Source of the DNA: CBDDCX01 sp965226925
GTDB taxonomy: Bacteria > Gemmatimonadota > Gemmatimonadetes > Longimicrobiales > Gaopeijiaceae
Assembly: GCA_965226925.1 (NCBI GenBank)
Contig: CBDDEN010000008.1
Span: 124,001-188,000, forward strand
DNA: 64,000 nt
Direction of reading: 5' to 3'
This document shows, one piece after another, positions 50,969 to 62,000 of the stretch (positions are counted from its first letter, which is position 1; the number at the start of each line of letters is the position of its first letter). A model generated the notes under the pieces. It worked only from the letters and a program-made list of their open reading frames with translations. It was not told where the DNA came from and made no database searches. A program made the translations under genes and the position numbers.

Positions 50969-53115
50969 AACTTCCCGACCTACGAGCACTGACGCAGTGG
51001 TGCGGACGCGTGCTTCACCCCTACCCGGTCGTGCGTCAGTTCGATCGCGTGGATTGCGGGCCCGCCTGCCTGCTCTCTGTGCTCCGCTTCCACGGAGGTG
51101 ACTCGGGGCTTCCCCGCCTCCGGCTCGAGAGCGGTACCGACGCGAACGGCACCAGCCTTCTCGGACTCCATCGGGCAGCGCTCGCTCTGGGCTTCGAGGC
51201 GCGCGGCGCCACCGGCGACTACGAGGCCCTCCGCAAGGAAGAACTGCCTTGTATCGCCCACGTAGTTCACGAGGGAGCGCAGCATTACGTGGTGGTATAC
51301 GACATACGGAACCGTGGCGTGAGGGTGGGAGACCCGGCCCTCGGGCTCCGTTGGCTCACGCGTGCGGACTTCGAGCGCGCGTGGCGTGAGCGAGCGGTGT
51401 TGCTTCTGCGTCCCGGCTGCGATCTCGTGCGAGAGAGCCCACCTCATTGGTTCGGATGGGTCCTGGGCCGCATCCGTCACGTCCACGGGTGGCTGGTCCA
51501 GTCGGTATTCCTCGGCGTGACCTACACCGTGTTGGGCCTCGCCACGGCCGTCGTGGTCCAACGGCTGATCGATGACTTCATCGCAGATGGGGACGTATCT
51601 CGGATCCTGTGGGCCGGCGGTTTTCTCCTCGCGCTCCACGCGGCGAGAGGACTCGTCGGTTACGTGCGTCAACGATTCCTGGTGAGCCTCGGAAAGCAGG
51701 CCTCGACCGCGATCGCGTCCGAGTTTCTCGAACACCTGTTTCGACTCCCCGCCCGCTACTTCGACACACGAAAGCGCGGAGACATCGTCGCACGTCTGCA
51801 GGACGCTGCCCGGATTCAGACGGCGGTGCTGGAGATCCTGGGCAGCACGACCATCGACATCCTCATCACCGCCCTGTCGATGGCCGCCGTCTTCTACTTC
51901 TCCCCCGCACTGGGCTGGTCCACACTCCTCCTCCTACTTCCGTGTGCCCTCCTCGCCGGTACGACATCACGACGGGTTCATCAGGAGCACGGTGCCGCCC
52001 TCGGTGCCTACGGGCTCCTACACGCCGCCTATGTAGACGCCATCGACGGGATCGAAGCGATACGAGGCCTTGGTGTCGGCGAGATCTTCACTCGACTCGT
52101 TCTGACCCTCTTCGACCGCTTTCAGACGAGAGTCGAACGGCTCGGGCTCACGCGCGCGAGGATCGGATTCCAGGTGGAGAACTTGAACGGAGCCGTCTTG
52201 GCCACGGTCCTGACGGCCGGCGCACTGCTGGTCGTCACGGGGGATCTGCGCATCGGCGCCATGATGGCCGCTTACTCTCTGGTCGCCGGCGCCCTCCCCA
52301 GCCTCCAGAGAGTTGTCGAAAGCGTGTTCACATTTCAGGGGGGTGCGGCCGCCGCGCAGAGGCTCCAGGACCTCTTGCACACGCGAGTAGAGGGGGACGA
52401 GGGGCAGGGTCCCTTCCGGATGCACGTCGAGTTGAGGTTGGAAGACGCGCGATTCGAATGGCCCAACGGAGGCCCGGTCCTGAACGGAGCCAGCCTGTCC
52501 CTGAAGCGTGGACGCATCGTCGGCCTGAGCGGAGCCAATGGGTCCGGAAAGACGACGCTCGTGCATGTCCTCTCCCGAGCGTATCCACTGAACCGAGGAC
52601 GCCTGTGCGTCGACGACGTGGATGCGACGAGTATCGATCTGAACGCGTACAGGAGGAACGTCGCCGTCGTTCCGGAGACGGTGAAGATCTTCCACGGGAC
52701 TCTCGGCGAGAATATCGCACTCGGGGGGAGACGGCCGGACGCGCAGCTCACCGGGCGTCTGCGGAGCCTCGGCGTCGTGCCCTTCATCAGTCGGTTCAAG
52801 GGTGGTTTGACCACGCGGCTCGGTGACGACGGCAGACACCTCTCGGCGGGTGAACGACAGATGATCGGACTGATTCGCGCGCTCCTCGGCGAGCCGTCCG
52901 TCCTGATCATCGACGAGGGGTTGAACGCCCTCGATCCCTCGACCTACCAGGCCGCTGCGCGAGCTCTCTCCACGTACGCCTCACGGAACGCGATACTGCT
53001 CATTTCCCATCATCCGTCTGTACTCGCTCTCGCCGACGAGAGACTCCGGCTCGAGACCGGTGTCATCAAGCCGGTCACCGGACACGAATCCGAGCCGGGG
53101 GCGGAGGCCGCATGA
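50965..53115 (+). CDS. peptidase-containing ABC exporter (C39 domain)
   Basis: 716 aa with three parts. N-terminal C39 peptidase: FDRVDCGPACLLSVLRFHGG (catalytic Cys), AQHYVVVYDI (His) and VGDPALGLRWL (Asp). Six-helix membrane domain, about residues 165-440 (LVQSVFLGVTYTVLGLATAV onward). C-terminal ATPase: Walker A GLSGANGSGKTTLVHVLS, signature HLSAGERQMIGLIRALL, Walker B VLIIDEGLNALDPS. Such proteins cut double-glycine-type leaders and export the core peptide. The two peptides upstream are the obvious substrates, though their leaders end in Gly-Met. Confidence 0.9.
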   Translation: MKLPDLRALTQWCGRVLHPYPVVRQFDRVDCGPACLLSVLRFHGGDSGLPRLRLESGTDANGTSLLGLHRAALALGFEARGATGDYEALRKEELPCIAHVVHEGAQHYVVVYDIRNRGVRVGDPALGLRWLTRADFERAWRERAVLLLRPGCDLVRESPPHWFGWVLGRIRHVHGWLVQSVFLGVTYTVLGLATAVVVQRLIDDFIADGDVSRILWAGGFLLALHAARGLVGYVRQRFLVSLGKQASTAIASEFLEHLFRLPARYFDTRKRGDIVARLQDAARIQTAVLEILGSTTIDILITALSMAAVFYFSPALGWSTLLLLLPCALLAGTTSRRVHQEHGAALGAYGLLHAAYVDAIDGIEAIRGLGVGEIFTRLVLTLFDRFQTRVERLGLTRARIGFQVENLNGAVLATVLTAGALLVVTGDLRIGAMMAAYSLVAGALPSLQRVVESVFTFQGGAAAAQRLQDLLHTRVEGDEGQGPFRMHVELRLEDARFEWPNGGPVLNGASLSLKRGRIVGLSGANGSGKTTLVHVLSRAYPLNRGRLCVDDVDATSIDLNAYRRNVAVVPETVKIFHGTLGENIALGGRRPDAQLTGRLRSLGVVPFISRFKGGLTTRLGDDGRHLSAGERQMIGLIRALLGEPSVLIIDEGLNALDPSTYQAAARALSTYASRNAILLISHHPSVLALADERLRLETGVIKPVTGHESEPGAEAA

Positions 53116-53125
53116 AGGCCGTCGC

Positions 53126-53755
53126 ATGACCACGTGGCGCGTCTTCGGGTTGATCAGTCTGCTCTGGATGGCGGTGACGCTCTACACGAACGAACGAGTG
53201 CTCGCACCGGAGGTGATGGCGGGCGTGGTCGGGCGTACCACCGGGGTCGAGTTACCGGTCGCCCGACTGGACCAGATGCGTCGTCAGGGACGCTGGGCGT
53301 ACCCCCTCCTCCCCGTTCTGCTGGCGATCCGAGTCGGAGTCGCGGCCCTGGCACTGCAGCTTGTGGCGATGCTGATGGCCTCCGCACTTCCCTACGGGGT
53401 GGCATTCCGGGCGGCCTTGTGGGGGTTCGCTGCCGTCGTGTACGGCACTTTCCTACGGATGTTGCGGCTCGACCTGCTGCCCCCGGGATCTCTTTCGCGG
53501 GCCGAGTTGTTCGTGGTTCCCGACTCGTTGGCGGTCCTATTCACCCAATCGGATGCGGGGGTCACCATCCTATCGGCATCCTTGAACGCCCTGACCCTGC
53601 ACGACGCGCTCTGGATCGGCATCGTCATGGCCTACCTCACGATGGCGACGGACCTGAGCCGCCGGCGAACCTTCGTCATCGCTCTTTGTGCGTGGTGCAT
53701 GACGGCGGCCGCGAGAGTGGGGGGCCAGGTCTTCGTGATCGGAATACTGGGGTAG
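53126..53755 (+). CDS. membrane protein of the bacteriocin-like locus
   Basis: 209 aa from ATG 53126, 10 bp after the exporter stop. Five or so hydrophobic segments: FGLISLLWMAVTLY, LLPVLLAIRVGVAALALQLV, ALWGFAAVVYGTFLRML, LWIGIVMAYLTMA and TFVIALCAWCMTAAARV. It resembles Yip1-like membrane proteins in size and layout but has no clear motif. It could be an immunity protein or exporter accessory. Function not recognised. Confidence 0.6.
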   Translation: MTTWRVFGLISLLWMAVTLYTNERVLAPEVMAGVVGRTTGVELPVARLDQMRRQGRWAYPLLPVLLAIRVGVAALALQLVAMLMASALPYGVAFRAALWGFAAVVYGTFLRMLRLDLLPPGSLSRAELFVVPDSLAVLFTQSDAGVTILSASLNALTLHDALWIGIVMAYLTMATDLSRRRTFVIALCAWCMTAAARVGGQVFVIGILG

Positions 53756-53845
53756 CCTGGACCACCTTGCCCACATCGCGACCCGGCTCTACCGTGGCGT
53801 CCACCCAAGAGGGCCGAGTCATACCCGTTGCCAGAGAACAGAGCC

Positions 53846-54298
53846 ATGAGCATCCGAAACGTCGCAGCCTTCGCCCTCATCGTGCTGGCCACCGTGGCCA
53901 CCGCCGATCTCTCCGCGCAGGAGCGGACGTACTACGGCGGGCGCTCCCCCGCCGACGGGGACAACGTTACGCCCTTCAGCGGCGCGGTGCAGGTAGGCAA
54001 CACCCTCTACCTCTCCGGAATGCTGGGACTCGAGGGCGGGCAGGTGCCCGCGACGGCCGAAGCCGAGGCCCGGAACGTCCTGAACGGCATGCAGCGTGCG
54101 CTGGAAGGCGCCGGCATGACCATGAACGACCTGCTCATGGTGCAGATCTACAGCTCCGACGTTGCGGACTATGGCGCCTTCAACGGTGTCTACCGGACGT
54201 ATTTCACGACCGAGTTCCCGGCTCGGGCCTTTATCGGAGCGGGGACGCTGCTCTTCGGGGCCCGCTTCGAGGTGCTCGGGGTCGCGGTCAAGCGGTAG
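53846..54298 (+). CDS. exported RidA/YjgF-family protein
   Basis: 150 aa from ATG 53846, which opens a signal peptide (NVAAFALIVLATVATADLSA). The mature part is RidA-like: AVQVGNTLYLSGMLGLEG, AEARNVLNGMQRALEGAGMT, DLLMVQIYSSDVADYGAFNG and FPARAFIGAGTLLFGARFEV. The conserved Arg in PARAFIG fits the enamine/imine deaminase site. Most RidA proteins are cytoplasmic; here export is predicted. It lies between the bacteriocin-like locus and the PUFA-like cluster and appears unrelated to either. Confidence 0.85.
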   Translation: MSIRNVAAFALIVLATVATADLSAQERTYYGGRSPADGDNVTPFSGAVQVGNTLYLSGMLGLEGGQVPATAEAEARNVLNGMQRALEGAGMTMNDLLMVQIYSSDVADYGAFNGVYRTYFTTEFPARAFIGAGTLLFGARFEVLGVAVKR

Positions 54299-54452
54299 GG
54301 GCGCCTCGAGCGAGACCGGCGACCTCGACGCTCGACATCCCGCGGCGCCGAATGCACATTAAATGGCGCAGGGGAGCGACGTTGGGCCAACCCGGGCTCA
54401 AGAAATGGTCCGGCGGAGTTCGCACCAGGCCCCGCGCGCTAGGGGGCACTGG

Positions 54453-56096
54453 ATGGCGAATCTAAAAACACGGACGGGCGCCCGTATCGGATCATGGGTT
54501 GGTCCTACAGACGGCCTACTCACGACGCCCACGGAGTTGGCTCTGGGTCTGGCTCGCGTCGGTCTCCCCGTCTACGCCGTCGATCACGGCGATACGTTCG
54601 CCTTCGCTCATGCCGGGAGCGTCCTACTCGGTGGCGAGCCCCAAGTGGAGGGCCTTCCACTCTTGGCCCTTGCCCCGGCTTGCAGGCCACAGAACCTCGG
54701 ATCCGCAGGATTCGCCCGCGACCATGGCGTTCGATTCTGTTATGTGGCGGGCGCGATGGCGAACGGGATCGGCTCGGTGGAGCTCGTCGAGGCCATGGGA
54801 CGGGCGGGCATGCTCTCCTTCTTCGGCGCCGCCGGTCTCGGACCCGGTCCGGTGGAGGACGCCATCGACCACATCTCCACCCGCCTCGGTGACCTTCCCT
54901 GGGGTTTCAACCTGATTCACAGCCCTTACGAGCCCCTGCTCGAGGAAACGGTGGCCGACCTGTATGTGCGGCGTGGAGTGAGTCGGGTCTCCGCCTCGGC
55001 CTACATGGATCTCACGCTGCCCCTGGTGCGTTACCGTCTCCACGGGATCCGGAGGGACTCCTCAGGCCGAGTGGTGACACCGCACCGGGTCGTCGCCAAA
55101 GTGTCGCGCATCGAGGTGGCCCGTAAGTTCTTCGCTCCGGCACCGGCGAAGATGCTCGCCGAGCTGGTGGCCCGCGGCGACCTCACCGAAGATCAGGCAC
55201 GCCTGGCCGAAGCCGTCCCGGTCGCGCAGGACCTGACGGTGGAGGCCGACTCGGGCGGCCACACCGACAACCGGCCCGCGATCGTCCTGCTCCCGACCAT
55301 GCTGGCCCTTCGCGATCGGCTCCAGATCGAGCACGACTACGAGGTCCCCTTGCGCGTCGGTTCCGCCGGAGGAATCTCGACACCACATTCCGTGGCCGCA
55401 GCGTTCGCGATGGGAGCCGACTACGTCATGACCGGCTCCGTGAACCAGGCGTGCCGAGAGGCGGGAACCTCCGATACGGTCCGGCAGATGCTCGCTGCGG
55501 CGGAGCAGGCCGACGTGACCATGGCGCCGGCCGCGGACATGTTCGAAATGGGCGTCAGGTTGCAGGTCCTCAAGCGTGGAACGATGTTTCCCATGAGGGC
55601 TCACCGCCTGTATGATCTCTATAGAGCCCATACGGGGCTCGAAGACATTCCCGACGACGAACGGCAGAATCTCGAACGGACGATCTTCCGTACGTCCTTG
55701 GACCGGATCTGGAGCGAGACACGCGACTTTTGGGAGGCGCGTGACCCGAGCCAGGTCGAAAGAGCCGAGCGCGATCCGAAACATCGGATGGCGCTAGTCT
55801 TTCGGTGGTATCTGGGGATGTCTTCCCGTTGGGCGAACCGGGGTGAGCCGGGTCGTGAGATGGACTACCAGGTGTGGTGCGGCCCGGCGATGGGAGCGTT
55901 CAACGAGTGGGTCCGGGGCAGCGTTCTCGAGCCCTGGGAGAGTCGTCACGCGGTCAGCGTGGCTCACAACATGTTACACGGTGCTGCGGTCATTGCACGG
56001 GCGAACGCCCTGCGCAGCCAGGGAGTGGAGTTGCCGGCCGCTTGTGTCGACGTGCTCCCCCGAGAAACAGACGAACTCGAGGAATTGCTGTCTTGA
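54453..56096 (+). CDS. pfaD: PfaD-like trans-acting enoyl reductase
   Basis: 547 aa from ATG 54453. PfaD-family flavin enoyl reductase (TIM barrel): VYAVDHGDTFAFAHAGSVLL, VRFCYVAGAMANGIGSVELV, LSFFGAAGLGPGPVEDAI, VEADSGGHTDNRPAIVLLPT, VGSAGGISTPHSVAAAFAMG and ADYVMTGSVNQACREAGTS. In PUFA synthases it reduces the enoyl intermediate in trans. It is first in the cluster, and its TGA overlaps the TTG of the large synthase (TTGA). As I recall, terrestrial myxobacterial pfa1-pfa2-pfa3 clusters also begin with the enoyl reductase, unlike the marine pfaABCD order. Confidence 0.92.
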   Translation: MANLKTRTGARIGSWVGPTDGLLTTPTELALGLARVGLPVYAVDHGDTFAFAHAGSVLLGGEPQVEGLPLLALAPACRPQNLGSAGFARDHGVRFCYVAGAMANGIGSVELVEAMGRAGMLSFFGAAGLGPGPVEDAIDHISTRLGDLPWGFNLIHSPYEPLLEETVADLYVRRGVSRVSASAYMDLTLPLVRYRLHGIRRDSSGRVVTPHRVVAKVSRIEVARKFFAPAPAKMLAELVARGDLTEDQARLAEAVPVAQDLTVEADSGGHTDNRPAIVLLPTMLALRDRLQIEHDYEVPLRVGSAGGISTPHSVAAAFAMGADYVMTGSVNQACREAGTSDTVRQMLAAAEQADVTMAPAADMFEMGVRLQVLKRGTMFPMRAHRLYDLYRAHTGLEDIPDDERQNLERTIFRTSLDRIWSETRDFWEARDPSQVERAERDPKHRMALVFRWYLGMSSRWANRGEPGREMDYQVWCGPAMGAFNEWVRGSVLEPWESRHAVSVAHNMLHGAAVIARANALRSQGVELPAACVDVLPRETDELEELLS

Positions 56097-59000
56097 GCGA
56101 TCGGAACGAAAATCGGGCCGCGACCCAGTCACCCATAGCCATCGTCGGCATCGCCTGTGTATTTCCCAAGGCGAGCGGCCTCGACGACTACTGGGCGAAC
56201 GTGCGCGACGGAGTCGACGCGATCACCGAGATCCCCGAGGCGTACTGGAAGACCTCGGAGTATTACGACGCCGACCCCAAGCGGCCCGATATGACGTACG
56301 GCCGCCGCGGCGGCTTCATCGACCCCATCGACTTCGAGCCCATGGCCTTCGGCATCCCGCCGCGGGACCTCGAGGCCACCGATAGCACGCAGCTGCTCGG
56401 GCTGCACGTGGCCCGTCAGGCTCTTCAGGACGCGGGCTACGGCGGGGACGGTCGAGAGTTCGATCGGGAAAAGACGAGTGTCATCCTCGGGGTCAGTGGC
56501 ACACTCCCCCTCGTGATTCCATTGGGTGCACGCCTCGGACACCCCATCTGGCGCAAGGCGTTGGAAGATGCCGGGGTGGATCCCGAAACGACGGAAGACG
56601 TCATCGAGCGCATCGGAGACGGCTACGTACCCTGGCAAGAGAACTCCTTCCCCGGCCTCTTGGCCAACGTCGTGGCGGGTCGCATCGCCAATCGGCTGGA
56701 CCTGCACGGCACCAACTGCATCGTCGACGCGGCCTGCGCCTCTTCGCTCAGTGCGGTGTACCTCGCCGCGCTAGAGCTGGAGTCCGGTCGGGCCGACATG
56801 GTCCTGAGCGGTGGCCTGGACACGTTCAACGACATCTTCATGTACATGTGCTTCTCCAAGACGCCGGCGCTTTCGGCCACGGGGGACGCACGCCCGTTCA
56901 ACGATCAGGCCGACGGCACGATCCTGGGTGAAGGCGTCGGCATGCTGGTGCTCAAGCGACTGGGGGATGCCGAGAGAGACGGCGATCGCATCTATGCCGT
57001 GATCAAGGGCATCGGATCGTCCTCCGACGGGAAAGGACAGGCCGTTTACGCCCCCGCTCCTGAGGGGCAGGCCCGCGCGCTACGTACGGCGTACGACAGC
57101 GCTGGCATCCGCCCCGACACAGTCGAGCTCGTCGAAGGGCATGGCACCGGCACTCGGGTGGGTGACGCCACGGAGGCCAAGGGCCTGACCACCGTCTACC
57201 GAGAGGCCAGCCCTGAAGGCACGTGGTGCGCGTTGGGATCCGTGAAGTCGATGATCGGCCACACGAAGGCGGCGGCTGGGGCGGCTGGCCTCATCAAGAC
57301 CGCCATGGCGCTCCACCACAAGACGCTCCCGCCGACCATCAAGGTCGAGAGCCCCAACGCAGCCGTGGCCGCCGGTCAGACCCCCTTCTATGTGAATACC
57401 GAGAAGCGGCCCTGGCTGCCGAAGAGTGGACATCCGCGCCGTGCCGGTGTGAGCGCCTTCGGATTCGGGGGCAGCAACTTCCACTGCGTGGTGGAGGAGT
57501 ACGAGTCGAAGGCCACCGAGGTCGATTGGGACGGACGCGATCAGCTGATCGCCTTCTCGGCGGAGAGCCGGGAGGCTCTCGCGGCGCAACTCGAGGAGTT
57601 CCACGCCGAAGGCGACTGGTCCGACCTCCGCGGACGGGCGGCCGAGAGCCGCGCCCACTTCGACGTTACCGACGAAGTTCGTCTACTCGTAGTGGCCGAG
57701 CGCGAAGGGACGCCGGTCTCGGACCTTCTCGCCATGGCGCTCTCGCAGCTGAAGGATGAGCGGGGGTCGTGGGCAATGCCCCAGGGCATCTACTTCGGAT
57801 CCGGAGCCGCCAAGGGCGAATGGGCGGCCTGCTTCCCGGGACAGGGTGCCCAGTACGTCGGTATGCTGCGCGAGCTTGCGTGCCGCTTTCCCGTGGCCGC
57901 AGACGCCCTGGCCGCCGCCGTCGAGGTGACGCCGGGGTTGGCCGATCGAATCTACCCGCACCCCGCGTTCGACGACGACGCCCGCTCACGGCAGGAAGAC
58001 GCGCTACGCGCCACGGAAACGGCTCAGCCCGCCATCGGTGCCGTCAGCTTGGCCGCTCTCCGGGTGCTCGAACAGTTCGGCCTCACACCCGGTGCCACGT
58101 GCGGCCACAGCTACGGTGAACTCGTCGCGTTGTGTGCCGCCGGTCGCCTTCGGCCCATGGAGCTGTATCAACTCTCTCGCCGCCGGGGTGAGCTCATGGC
58201 GATCGGCGATGGAGATCACGGCTCGATGCTCGCCGTGGCGGCTGAGCTGGAGTGGGTCGAGCAGTTCCTGCGGACGCACGATCTCGATCTGGTCGTGGCG
58301 AACCACAACGCCCCCAAGCAGGCCGTGCTCTCGGGGGTGACGTACGAGGTCGAGCGTGCCCAGGACCTCCTGGCCCGCGAGGGCGTGCGCGTGAAGCAAC
58401 TCGCCGTGGCCGCCGCCTTCCACAGCAGTCTGGTGGCTCAGGCGGGCGCGCCATTCGCCGAGAGCCTGACGAGCATCGAGCTTACGCGCAGCGACGTGGC
58501 GGTGTTCGCCAATGCGACCGGCGCGGCATACCCGGCACGCTCCGCCGACGCCCGCGAGTTGCTGGCGAGCCAGCTGACTTCACCGGTGGAGTTCGTCGGG
58601 TGCGTGAAGGCGATGTTCGACCATGGCGTACGGACCTTCGTAGAGGTGGGTCCAGGGCGTCGCCTCTCGGCCCTCATCGACGAGATCTTGTCGGGCCAGG
58701 ATATCACGACCGTGGCCATCGATGCCTCGTCGGGCCGACGGGCGGGACTCGTCGATTTGGCCCGCACGCTGGCGCAGGTGGCGGCAGCTGGGCACGCCGT
58801 GGCGCTTGATCGTTGGGACGATGGAGCCCTCGAGGCCTGGCAGCGTAGGATGGCCCGCGGCAAGCCGACGATGACCGTGCCCATTTCCGGTGTGAACCAC
58901 GTGGATCCACGACCGAAGCGGCCGCCCAGAGCGGCCACCCCGGCCGTTCCGGCACCGACTCCGGAGGTGACGCCGAGCCCGGTCCACCATGCGGGCCCCG

Positions 59001-62000
59001 TGGCGGGGGCGTCCAGCTCAACGTCGGCTCCCGAGCTGTTGGCCGAGGCCATGCGCGCGAGCCACGCAAGCCTTCAGGCGCTGGTCCGGCTTCAGGAACA
59101 GACCGCTGAGGTGCACCGCCAGTTCCTCGAGTCCCAGGAACGGACCATCCAGGCCATCGCCAGCCAGCAGGGACTGCTGCCCACGGGGCCGACGTCCGAG
59201 GCGCGACCGGTGGAGCAGGCAGCGCCGCAGCCGACGCCCGAGTTGGCCGCAGCCGTCGAGCTCGGCCCCTCGACCGAGCAGGACGTTGCCGGGAACATCG
59301 CCGCCGCGCTCCTCTCGGTCGTGTCCGAGAAGACCGGATATCCCGAGGAGATGCTCGAACTGTCCATGGGACTCGATGCCGACCTGGGCATCGATTCGAT
59401 CAAGCGGGTCGAGATCCTGTCCGCACTTCAGGAGAGACTCCCCGAGGCGCCGGTGGTCACGCCGGAGCATCTGGGTGAAATCCAGACGCTTGGACAGATC
59501 GTCGAGTTCCTCGGGGGCTCCACCGCCGAAGCGGACAGCCCGTCTGTCGCCGCCGGCGCGACCGCTGCGCGGGCGACGCGAGTGATCGAGCCCACCGCCT
59601 TCTCGTCGGCGGAGCCCGGTCATGTCATCCACGAGAGCGGTAACGGAGCGGCCGGAACTCAGGTCAACGGAGGGGTCGACGCCCACCGCGTCTCGGAAGT
59701 CCTCCTGAGCGTGGTCGCCGACAAGACCGGATACCCCGTCGACATGCTGGATGTATCGATGAACCTGGACGCGGATCTCGGCATCGACTCCATCAAACGG
59801 GTGGAGATCTTGGCGGCGCTTCAGGAAGCGCTGCCAGAGGCCCCGGTCGTCGCCCCGGACCAACTCGGCGAACTCCGCACTCTCAGTCAGATCGTCGACG
59901 TTCTCGCGCAGGGAGCACCCGCAGGTCCGACGCACGCCTCGTCGGCACCCGCTCCGGACCAGCCGGCTCGGACCGCTCCGGCGGGTGTCGCTCCGGCGGG
60001 TGTCGCTCCGGCGGGCGTCGCTCCGGTGGGCGTCGCTCCGGTGGGTGTCGCTCCGGTGGGTGTCGCTCCGGCGGGTGTCGAGCGCCTGGTCCCGACCCTT
60101 CGGCCACTCGGTTCGGTCGGAGAGCCGATCGGACTTCCGGCGGGAGCCAAGATCTGGGTGACCAAGAGCGGCGACGTACTTTCTGGACAAATCGTCGACG
60201 AGCTGAGCGCGCAGGGCTACTCCGCCGAAGAGGTGGAGCTGGCCGACCGGGCGCAGTCACCCGACGACGTTGCCGGCCTCATCGTGGTCGTACCTCCTCG
60301 GGTCACCGACGATGACATCCTCTTCGGCTTCGGACGTGTGCGGGCCATGGCCCCCGTCCTTCGTCGTGCGGCCCTTCAGGGCGGTGCCCTCCTGTGCAGC
60401 GTGACGTGCCTGGGAGGCGGCTTCGCGCTCGAAGCCGCGCCGCCCGAAGATGTGGACCCGACCGGCGGTGCTTGGGGTGGTCTGACCAAGACGGCGGCGG
60501 CGGAGTGGACGGAGGTCGACTGCAAGAGCATCGACGTCGACCCGAACCGAATCGACCTGGCCTCGGACGTGGTCAGGTACGCTCTCTCGAAGGGGCCGGT
60601 CGAGATCGGCCTGGGGAGCAATGGTCCGGTTACGGTGGTTCTCGAACCGCAGCCGGTCGAGCCCGCGACGCGGGCGGCCCTGGGACCCGACGATGTCGTG
60701 TTGATCACCGGTGGCGCCCGGGGTGTGACGGCCGAGGTGGCCGTGGCCATGGCCGAAGCGGGACAGCCCCGACTCATCCTCATGGGACGCAGCGCGGAGC
60801 CGATCGGTGAGCCCGACTGGCTTATCGGCCTCGATGCAGAGGCGGACATCAAACGTGCCATCGTCGTCCAGGCCGGCCCCGGTGTCAGCCCCCAGGAGGT
60901 GCAGGCGGAGTACAACCGCATCCGGGCCAACCGGGAGATCCTGCGCAACCTCGCGCGCATCTCGGCGGCCGGCTCGGAAGTCGTCTATTCGTCGGTCGAT
61001 GTGCGTGATCCGGACGCCGTGCGGGCCAGCCTCGAGCCGATGGTGGAGGCGTTTGGACCGATCACGGGGCTCGTCCACGGAGCGGGTGTCCTGGCCGACC
61101 GCAACATCGAAGACAAGAGCGACGAGGACTTCGCCTTTGTCTACAACACCAAGGTCGGGGGTCTACGCTCGGTGCTTGCCGCCCTGGAAGGCGCGCCCCT
61201 GAAGACCATGGTGATGTTCTCCTCGTCGACCGCCCGATTCGGACGCCGTGGACAGGCGGACTACGCCGCGGCCAACGAGGTGCTGAACAAGGTGGCCCAG
61301 GCCGAAGCGGCCCGCAGAAAGGGCTGTCGGGTTGTCTCGGTGAACTGGGGCCCATGGGATGGAGGCATGGTAACGCCGGCGTTGAAGAGCATGTTCTCCG
61401 CCGAGGGGATCGAAGTGATCGGCATGGAAAGCGGCGCGGCCTACCTGCTCGACGAGATCGCATGCGACGGCCCGACCGAGGTGCTCATCCTCGGAGCGGG
61501 GTCGCGTGTGCCCACAGGGAAGTACGCGCCGGCCGTGGCGACGAACGACGCCGAGTCCGATGAGCTGCCGATGGTGTTCGAGCGGACGATTTCCACCGAC
61601 ACGCACGAGTTCATGGCCTCTCATGTCCTGGATGGGCGTGCGGTGTTGCCCGCTGCCATGACTCTGGAGTGGCTCGCCCACAGCGCTCTCCATGGGAATC
61701 CCGGACTTCGTTTCGTCGGCGTCGACGACTTCCGGGTCTTCAAGGGCGTGCTCGTCGAGTCGCACGAGTCGTTCCAGGTACGGGTGTGTGCCGACGCGGC
61801 GAGGCGCCGCGGAGATGAGTTCGTCGTGACCGCGGAGCTGTGCAGCGGTGGCAGCAATGGCCGCAGGGTGCTCCATGCCAGAGCCGAGATCGTCTTGGCG
61901 GCACGGCAGCCGGATGCGGCCGCCCCACACGCCCCCGTCGATCTTCCGGCTCACGAACAGTCGATAGAGAGCATCTACGCCGAGACTCTCTTCCACGGGC

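Noticed and set aside
55874..56092. 73-residue N-terminal extension of the PfaA-like protein
   Set aside because: It overlaps the end of pfaD in another frame; KS homology begins right after the TTG at 56093.
59975..60079. Repeat array as a regulatory or CRISPR-like element
   Set aside because: It lies inside a coding region and simply encodes a five-residue repeat in frame.
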